The position numbers were made by a program, and so were the translations under genes. 64,000 nucleotides of DNA from Marinobacter szutsaonensis (GTDB lineage Bacteria > Pseudomonadota > Gammaproteobacteria > Pseudomonadales > Oleiphilaceae): positions 1 through 64,000 of the forward strand of contig NZ_BAAAFC010000003.1 of NCBI RefSeq assembly GCF_039523335.1, read 5' to 3'. Shown piece after piece: positions 59,401-64,000 of this stretch; position 1 is the first letter of the stretch; the number at the start of each line of letters is the position of its first letter. The notes under the pieces are model-generated. The model made no database searches and was not told the DNA's origin. It was given only the letters and a program-made list of their open reading frames with translations.

Positions 59401-60921
59401 GAAATAATCCGCCACATGGCGCACCTTGCTGGAAAGCACCGCCATCGGGGTGTCATCACCCATGGAGCCCACGGCCTCCTGACCATTCTCGGCCAGCGGC
59501 CTCAGCACCTGGTCGCGCTCCTCGAAGGAGACGTTAAACATCTTCTGGTGCACCAGGAGCTCGTCTGAATCCATCAGTTTGAATTCCGGGGTATCCTGGT
59601 TGAGCGTGGTTTCAACGCGCAGCGCGTTTTCACGCAGCCAGCGCTTGTAGGGCTGTGCAGTCTTCAGGCGCTGATCGATGTCCCTGGTGTGCAGCACTTC
59701 ACCGGACTCGGTATCGATCGCCAGCATCTGGCCCGGACCGACCCGACCCTTGGCGACCACATCATCCGGCTCATAACTGTAGGTGCCGATCTCGGAAGCC
59801 AGGGTAATGAAGTCATCCTTGGTAATGACCCAACGCGCCGGGCGCAGGCCGTTGCGGTCGAGCATGCACACAGCGTAACGGCCGTCGGACATAACCAGAC
59901 CCGCCGGGCCGTCCCAGGGCTCCATATGCATGGAGTTGTACTCATAAAACGCCCGCAGCTCGGAATCCATGGTGTCGACATTCTGCCACGCAGGCGGAAT
60001 CATCATGCGCACGGCACGGAACAGATCGACGCCACCGGCCAGCAGTACCTCCAGCATATTGTCCATGCTGGAGGAGTCGGAGCCGGTCAGGTTAACCAGG
60101 GGCTGCAGAGTCTGCAGATCCGGCAGTTCCGGCGAGCTGAACTTGGCCGCCCGGGCAATCGCCCAGTTCCGGTTGCCATCGATGGTGTTGATTTCACCGT
60201 TGTGGGCCAGGTAGCGGAAGGGCTGTGCCAGCGGCCAACGGGGCATGGTGTTGGTAGAAAAGCGCTGGTGGAACACACAAATAGCGGTCTGCAGGTCCGG
60301 ATCACCCAGATCCTTGTAGAAGTTCGCCAGATCCGCCGGCATCATCAGGCCCTTGTAGGCCAGGGTACGATGCGAAAGACTGCAGATATAGAACTCTGAA
60401 TCATCAGCCATATCGCTCTCGGCGTGGCGTCGGCCGATAAACAGGCTGATTGCGAACTCTTTCTCGGCCTTTCCCGCCGGCACCACAAAAACCTGCTCGA
60501 TTCGAGGCAGGCAATCCAGAGCCATGGGACCAAGGCAGCTGCCATCAACGGGCACTTCCCGCCAGCCCATCACTTCCAGCCCTTGTTCTGTCAGGCGCTT
60601 TTCAAGCGCCGCACGGCCAGCCGCCGCTTTGTTTTCATCCGGGTTCAGGAAAACCTGACCCACGGCAAACAGGTCTCCCGGCTCCTTGCCGAAAGCTGCC
60701 TTGGCCGCTTTCTTCAGAAATGCATCGGGGCTCTGGATCAGGAGGCCACAACCATCGCCGGTCTTTCCGTCTGCAGCGATACCACCTCGGTGGGTCATGC
60801 AGGTCAGCGACTCGATGGCAGTTTGCAGCAACTTGTGGGAGGCCTCGCCCTTCATGTGGGCAATCAGACCGAATCCACAGTTGTCCCTGAACTCATCGGG
60901 GTGATACAAACCTGTCATCAT
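56473..60921 (-). CDS. gltB: Glutamate synthase (NADPH) large subunit
   Basis: 1482 aa, full length. After a short propeptide the class II amidotransferase starts at [12 protein letters not shown] (Cys about residue 15). The central domain, the FMN-binding synthase domain (about 800-1180) with cluster cysteines in [15 protein letters not shown], and the C-terminal GXGXG beta-helix domain (about 1230-1450) follow. It converts 2-oxoglutarate and glutamine to two glutamates. A near-consensus NtrC site lies 43 bp upstream, linking it to nitrogen control. It is cotranscribed with gltD. Confidence 0.97.
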   Translation of the reverse strand: MMTGLYHPDEFRDNCGFGLIAHMKGEASHKLLQTAIESLTCMTHRGGIAADGKTGDGCGLLIQSPDAFLKKAAKAAFGKEPGDLFAVGQVFLNPDENKAAAGRAALEKRLTEQGLEVMGWREVPVDGSCLGPMALDCLPRIEQVFVVPAGKAEKEFAISLFIGRRHAESDMADDSEFYICSLSHRTLAYKGLMMPADLANFYKDLGDPDLQTAICVFHQRFSTNTMPRWPLAQPFRYLAHNGEINTIDGNRNWAIARAAKFSSPELPDLQTLQPLVNLTGSDSSSMDNMLEVLLAGGVDLFRAVRMMIPPAWQNVDTMDSELRAFYEYNSMHMEPWDGPAGLVMSDGRYAVCMLDRNGLRPARWVITKDDFITLASEIGTYSYEPDDVVAKGRVGPGQMLAIDTESGEVLHTRDIDQRLKTAQPYKRWLRENALRVETTLNQDTPEFKLMDSDELLVHQKMFNVSFEERDQVLRPLAENGQEAVGSMGDDTPMAVLSSKVRHVADYFRQKFAQVTNPPIDPLRESIVMSLETCLGAERNVFEETAEHADRIILTTPVLSPAKFLRISNNDRPGFEVARIPMSYRPELGLEQAIRDVCDRAEQAVRDGKVLLILTDKDLKEGELPVNALMATGAVHHHLVRKGLRCDSNIIVETGWARDPHHFAVLFGFGATAVYPYLSYQVLNDLIRTGEVLIDPIEAKNNYRKGINKGLLKILSKMGISTITSYRGAQLFEAIGLADEVVDLCFKGVPSRIQGAGFIDFQEDQEKLASVAWKARKPVSQGGLLKYVHGQEYHAFNPDVVGKLQEAVTSGDYGHYKEYAGLVNERPVATLRDLLGFRKDLKPIDISEVEPVENIFPRFDSAAMSLGALSPEAHEALAVAMNTLGGRSNSGEGGEDPARYGTEKRSKIKQVASGRFGVTAEYLRSADVMQIKVAQGAKPGEGGQLPGGKVNDLIARLRYSVPGVTLISPPPHHDIYSIEDLAQLIFDLKQVNPQALVSVKLVSEPGVGTIAAGVAKAYADLITVSGYDGGTAASPLTSIRYAGSPWELGLTETQQALRANDLRGKIRLQTDGGIKTGLDVVKGAILGAESFGFGTTPMVALGCKYLRICHLNNCATGVATQNDHLREEHFKGTVEMAMNFFRFVAEETREWMAKLGVRSLEELVGRVDLLERLPGDTERQKKLDLTRLLENDSIPADKPQTCQVERNEPFDRGTLAEQMVKDTATAIENKSGGAWSYKVTNCDRSIGARLSGEIAERHGNQGMVDAPITLDLTGTAGQSFGVWNVGGLNLILEGDANDYVGKGMTGGKLVIKPPRNSGFKSQETSIMGNTCLYGATGGKLFAAGTAGERFAVRNSGAHAVVEGAGDHCCEYMTGGLVTVLGNTGHNFGAGMTGGFAYVLDQHNAFVDKYNHELVEIQRISSEDMESYRNHLRGVIREHIAETGSEWAEHILENFDDYIGRFWLVKPKAANLRSLLASTRARPE

Positions 60922-60963
60922 AAGCGTTCTCTCGCGTAGAAATGCTTTTCAATCAGATACTTG

Positions 60964-60980
60964 CGCACCATTTTGGTGCA
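60964..60980. promoter_or_regulatory. NtrC-type binding site upstream of gltB
   Basis: CGCACCATTTTGGTGCA matches the NtrC consensus TGCACCATWWTGGTGCA at 16 of 17 positions. It is 43 bp upstream of the gltB ATG, closer than normal for an activator of a sigma-54 promoter, so repression is as likely as activation. Confidence 0.7.
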
Positions 60981-61152
60981 TAAATGTACTGACACTGAAA
61001 AAAGGGGCCGGCTATTTTACACACGTAGAACTACGTATTCAAACCAGCCTAAAGTTTAGGGGAGAGCAAAGCCATTGCAATAGCACAATAAGCTTTATCT
61101 TATATGAACTGTTTCTGACTCCAGGGCACCGCCCACTCCGGAGCCGAAAGGG

Positions 61153-62241
61153 TCAGTGACAGAAGGCGTCGAGCGTTGCAGCCAGGCTGTCCCTGGAAGC
61201 CTCAGCAGTGACGAACGCATCTCCGATACTGCGCAACAACACCAGCCGGAGGGCACCGTCGACATTTTTCTTATCAACCGCCATCAGCCTCAGAAAATCT
61301 TCCGGGGTCATACCTTTCGGAGGTATTTCCGGGAGCCCCGCGCGCAGGATAATCCCAACCGCACGACGATAGTCTTCACGGGAAATCATTCCCTCCCGGG
61401 TCGACAGGTCCGCGGCCATGATCATACCCGTGCCTACCGCCTCGCCATGGAGCCAGGTTCCGTAACCGGCAAAGGTCTCGATGGCGTGACCAAAGGTATG
61501 GCCCAGGTTAAGGATGGCCCGCAGCCCCCCTTCCCTCTCATCAAGAGCCACGACCTCCGCCTTGCAGGCACAGGAGCGATAGATCGCTTCGGCCAGCGCC
61601 CCTGCTTCCAGCCCCACCAGCGCATCCATATTGTCTTCGAGCCAGGCAAGAAACTCTGTATCCCGGATCAGGCCATACTTGATCACTTCCGCCAGCCCCG
61701 CTGACACTTCCCGCGGTGGCAGGGTTTGCAGGGTGTCGGTGTCGATCAACACCACCTGCGGCTGATGGAAGGCCCCGATCATGTTCTTGCCAAGCGGATG
61801 ATTGATGCCGGTCTTGCCGCCGACAGAGGAATCAACCTGTGACAAAAGGGTTGTAGGCACCTGGATAAAAGGCACGCCCCTCTGGTAACAGGCAGCAGCA
61901 AACCCGGCCATATCCCCGATGACACCGCCGCCGAGGGCCACCAGCGTGGTCTTCCGGCTGTGCCGCTGCTCCAGCAGCGCATCGAAAACCTGATTGAGGG
62001 TCTGCCAGTCCTTGAATTTTTCGCCGTCCGGAAGCACGACAGTATCGACCTGCTTGCCCGGAAAGCTGTTGCGGATCGTGTCCAGGTAAAGGGGAGCCAC
62101 GGTATCGTTGGTTACGATCATGACCTGGGAGCCGGCAACGTAAGGGGAAAGGTCGGTGCTACCCAAGAGCCCTGAACCGATGATGATTGGATAGCTTCGC
62201 TCACCCAGATCAACGGTGAGCTCCCGGAATATCTCAGACAT
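61153..62241 (-). CDS. aroB: 3-dehydroquinate synthase
   Basis: 362 aa NAD-dependent shikimate-pathway enzyme. Motifs include [35 protein letters not shown] (about residues 104-123), [16 protein letters not shown] and the zinc-ligand HGEAVGTGM. The start overlaps aroK by 8 bp. The 231 bp to gltB hold no gene, whereas Pseudomonas carries a DamX-like gene there. Confidence 0.96.
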   Translation of the reverse strand: MSEIFRELTVDLGERSYPIIIGSGLLGSTDLSPYVAGSQVMIVTNDTVAPLYLDTIRNSFPGKQVDTVVLPDGEKFKDWQTLNQVFDALLEQRHSRKTTLVALGGGVIGDMAGFAAACYQRGVPFIQVPTTLLSQVDSSVGGKTGINHPLGKNMIGAFHQPQVVLIDTDTLQTLPPREVSAGLAEVIKYGLIRDTEFLAWLEDNMDALVGLEAGALAEAIYRSCACKAEVVALDEREGGLRAILNLGHTFGHAIETFAGYGTWLHGEAVGTGMIMAADLSTREGMISREDYRRAVGIILRAGLPEIPPKGMTPEDFLRLMAVDKKNVDGALRLVLLRSIGDAFVTAEASRDSLAATLDAFCH

Positions 62242-62800
62242 GGTTGCGACCTTCCTTACGCACCTGGCGCCGATGCCGTGGCGTTCTCGGGTTAATACGA
62301 TTGATCAGTTGCCGGACCACCAGGCGAGGGCTTTTCCGGTCCGTATACATAACAACGTCTGCCAGCTGCCGGTAGATCGGATCCCGGAGCTCGAACAACC
62401 GGCGCAGGACCGCCTCGGGATCATCATTCTGCAACAGCGGGCGATTCCTGTCCTTGCGGGTTCGCTCAACCTGTTGATCGATCGAGGTCTTGAGGTAGAC
62501 CACGATTGAATCCCTTTTCAACAAAGGATAATTCTCAGGACGCATTACCGCACCCCCGCCCGTGGCAAGGACGGTTTGCGGCTCAGCGGACAACTCCTCA
62601 AGCATGGCAGTTTCCCGCTGCCGGAAACCATCTTCGCCTTCAACATCAAAAATCCACGGGATATTGGCACCGCACCGCTCTTCGATGATCCGGTCGGTAT
62701 CGAGAAAACGGTAACCCAGCTCACGGGCCAGCATGCGACCAATGGTACTTTTGCCGGCGCCCATCGGGCCAACCAGAACAATGCGTTTGGGCAAAGACAT
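62234..62800 (-). CDS. aroK: Shikimate kinase
   Basis: 188 aa. Walker A is [16 protein letters not shown] (about residues 10-25), the shikimate-binding [11 protein letters not shown] lies at about 36-46, and [14 protein letters not shown] at about 78-91. It phosphorylates shikimate. It lies 89 bp after pilQ, behind a terminator, and overlaps aroB. Confidence 0.96.
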   Translation of the reverse strand: MSLPKRIVLVGPMGAGKSTIGRMLARELGYRFLDTDRIIEERCGANIPWIFDVEGEDGFRQRETAMLEELSAEPQTVLATGGGAVMRPENYPLLKRDSIVVYLKTSIDQQVERTRKDRNRPLLQNDDPEAVLRRLFELRDPIYRQLADVVMYTDRKSPRLVVRQLINRINPRTPRHRRQVRKEGRNHV

Positions 62801-62840
62801 AACTTCCGCTCAAAAGGTTTCAGGCGGGTGAGAATATCAC

Positions 62841-62871
62841 AAAAAAAGCCGCCGGTTTTACGCGGCGGCTT
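62841..62871 (-). terminator. Terminator between pilQ and aroK
   Basis: A 9-bp stem (AAGCCGCCG / CGGCGGCTT) with an 8-nt loop is followed on the minus strand by a T-run, 19 bp after the pilQ stop. It separates the pilus genes from aroKB. Confidence 0.9.
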
Positions 62872-62889
62872 CTGGCTTCGGCAGGACGA

Positions 62890-64000
62890 TTAGCGGAGCA
62901 AATCGTTCTTGATGATTTTCGGCGTGATGAAAATCAACAGTTCGCTACGCTCGTCGATGTGCTCGGTCCGCTTGAACAGGCGACCCAGGTAGGGAATGTC
63001 GCCAAGGAACGGCGTCTTGGTCACCTGAGTGGCCACCTCGGACTGGAAGATACCACCGAGAACCACGGTTTCACCGTTACCGACGAGCACCTGCGTGGTG
63101 ACCTCATTGGTGTTGATGGACGGGATACCGGCAGTCACCTCGCCGCGGGAATCCTGGTTCACCACCAGATCCATGATGATCTTGTCATCCGGCGTGATCT
63201 GCGGAGTCACTTCCAGGGACAGCACCGCTTCCTTGAAGGATACGGAGGTGGCACCGCTGGAAGAGGCCTCCTGGTAAGGAATTTCCTCACCGGACTTGAT
63301 GGAGGCAGTCTGGCGATCGGCGGTCACGACACGCGGCTGGGAAACAACCTCAGCCTGACCATCACTTTCCAGGGCCGACAGTTCCAGGTCCACCAGGAAG
63401 TCGTCGCTGCCCCAGCCGATGGCGAAGGAAGAGGCGCCTTCACCGCTGACACCGAGATCCACAGCCAGCGCACCCGGGAAGGTAATGGTGCTGTCGGTGC
63501 CGGAAGCCGCGTCACGGGCCTCCTGCAGGGTACCCTGGGAGCCACCGACGGTGAACACGTTGTCGCCGCTCACATCGTAAGCCGCGCCACCCCAGCGAAT
63601 ACCCAGGTTCTCGGCAACGTTGGTCTGGGCACGAACGATCCGCGCTTCAATGGATACCTGGCGTACCGGTACGTCCCAGGTAGACACCAGGCGGCGGATT
63701 TCCTCGAGCTTCTGGGAGGTCTCACGCACGCTGATGGTGTTAGTACGCACGTCTGAAGACACGAAACCACGATCCGAAATGAGCTCTTCGTCCGCTTTGA
63801 TCAGCTCGACGACATCGGCGGCCTTGGCGTAGTTGACCTGGATGATATCGAGGCGAACCGGCGCCAGTTCGGCAATTTGCTTGGTGGTTTCAAGCTCCAG
63901 CTTCTCGCGGGCTGCGATTTCATCCGCTGGCGCAACCAGCAGGACGTTACCGATCTGGCGCTTGTCCAGGCCCTTGGTCTTGAGAATCAGGTCCAGAGCC
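62890..64000 (-). CDS. pilQ: PilQ type IV pilus secretin, C-terminal part (runs off the right edge)
   Basis: About 370 aa of the C-terminal region are visible; the 5' part lies beyond position 64000. It has a secretin N1-like segment (IRRLVSTWDVPVRQVSIEAR) and the secretin pore domain with signature VLVGNGETVVLGGIFQSE. The end is PFLGDIPYLGRLFKRTEH plus LLIFITPKII. PilQ forms the outer-membrane channel for the pilus. The open frame continues upstream of the apparent GTG at 63762 without a stop, so no start is in the window. A terminator follows. Confidence 0.95.
   Translation of the reverse strand, partial: ALDLILKTKGLDKRQIGNVLLVAPADEIAAREKLELETTKQIAELAPVRLDIIQVNYAKAADVVELIKADEELISDRGFVSSDVRTNTISVRETSQKLEEIRRLVSTWDVPVRQVSIEARIVRAQTNVAENLGIRWGGAAYDVSGDNVFTVGGSQGTLQEARDAASGTDSTITFPGALAVDLGVSGEGASSFAIGWGSDDFLVDLELSALESDGQAEVVSQPRVVTADRQTASIKSGEEIPYQEASSSGATSVSFKEAVLSLEVTPQITPDDKIIMDLVVNQDSRGEVTAGIPSINTNEVTTQVLVGNGETVVLGGIFQSEVATQVTKTPFLGDIPYLGRLFKRTEHIDERSELLIFITPKIIKNDLLR

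Overview
The window looks like chromosomal core DNA from a Marinobacter-like gammaproteobacterium. The protein sequences and gene order resemble Pseudomonas (clpB-pgeF-rluD-bamD-pilSR-fimT, ispH-fkpB-lspA-ileS-ribF-murJ-rpsT, obgE-rpmA-rplU-ispB, pilQ-aroK-aroB-gltBD-hemE), and a wax-ester-synthase/DGAT-type acyltransferase is present. The genus is an inference from gene content and style, not from a database comparison. I see no rRNA, tRNA, prophage, insertion sequence, transposase or CRISPR array.

Layout. 156-1761: methionine-sulfoxide reductase pair msrQ/msrP. 1864-6078: pssA, then ilvB-ilvN-ilvC (branched-chain amino acids). 6581-7042: a small secreted DUF4124 protein. 7242-12687: clpB with a sigma-32-type promoter, pgeF, rluD, and divergent bamD. 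12884-14548: nadE. 14641-25251: type IV pilus block, with pilS-pilR-fimT on + and the minor-pilin operon fimU-pilV-pilW-pilX-pilY1-pilE on -. 25391-32845: ispH, fkpB, lspA, ileS, ribF, murJ. 33124-37904: rpsT, proB, obgE, rpmA-rplU, ispB. 38009-41791: glutathionyl-hydroquinone reductase, a divergent LysR regulator, and a WS/DGAT acyltransferase. 41814-42928: a DUF2057 lipoprotein and a small DUF6316-like protein. 42950-49566: pgpA-thiL-nusB-ribH-ribBX-ribD-nrdR and glyA. 49826-53001: ettA and radA. 53127-60921: a PilZ protein, hemE, gltD, gltB. 61153-64000: aroB, aroK and the 3' part of pilQ, which runs off the right edge.

The most unusual structure is a family of 30-bp, nearly perfect palindromes (arms GGGGTCAGAWGAA / TTCWTCTGACCCC). 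It has 20 full copies and one half copy, all on this one stretch of chromosome. They occur singly, in pairs or in triplets, mostly in gaps between convergent genes. Neighbouring copies are often exactly 67 bp apart, the linker between them is partly conserved, and a TGAA tag usually lies just 5' of the repeat. Arm changes are often compensated. The arrangement is REP/BIME-like, but no REP-associated transposase lies in the window. One copy (40625-40654) is inserted in frame, as exactly ten codons, in the acyltransferase gene just before its catalytic HHxxxD motif. An identical copy lies 558 bp upstream beside a run of 16 G, a possible slippage tract in front of the same gene.

Other regulatory signals are a near-consensus NtrC site upstream of gltB, a CTTGAA/CCCCTACAT heat-shock promoter for clpB, a TTGACA/CATAGT promoter for rpsT, and clear terminators after ilvC, rpsT, rpmA and pilQ.
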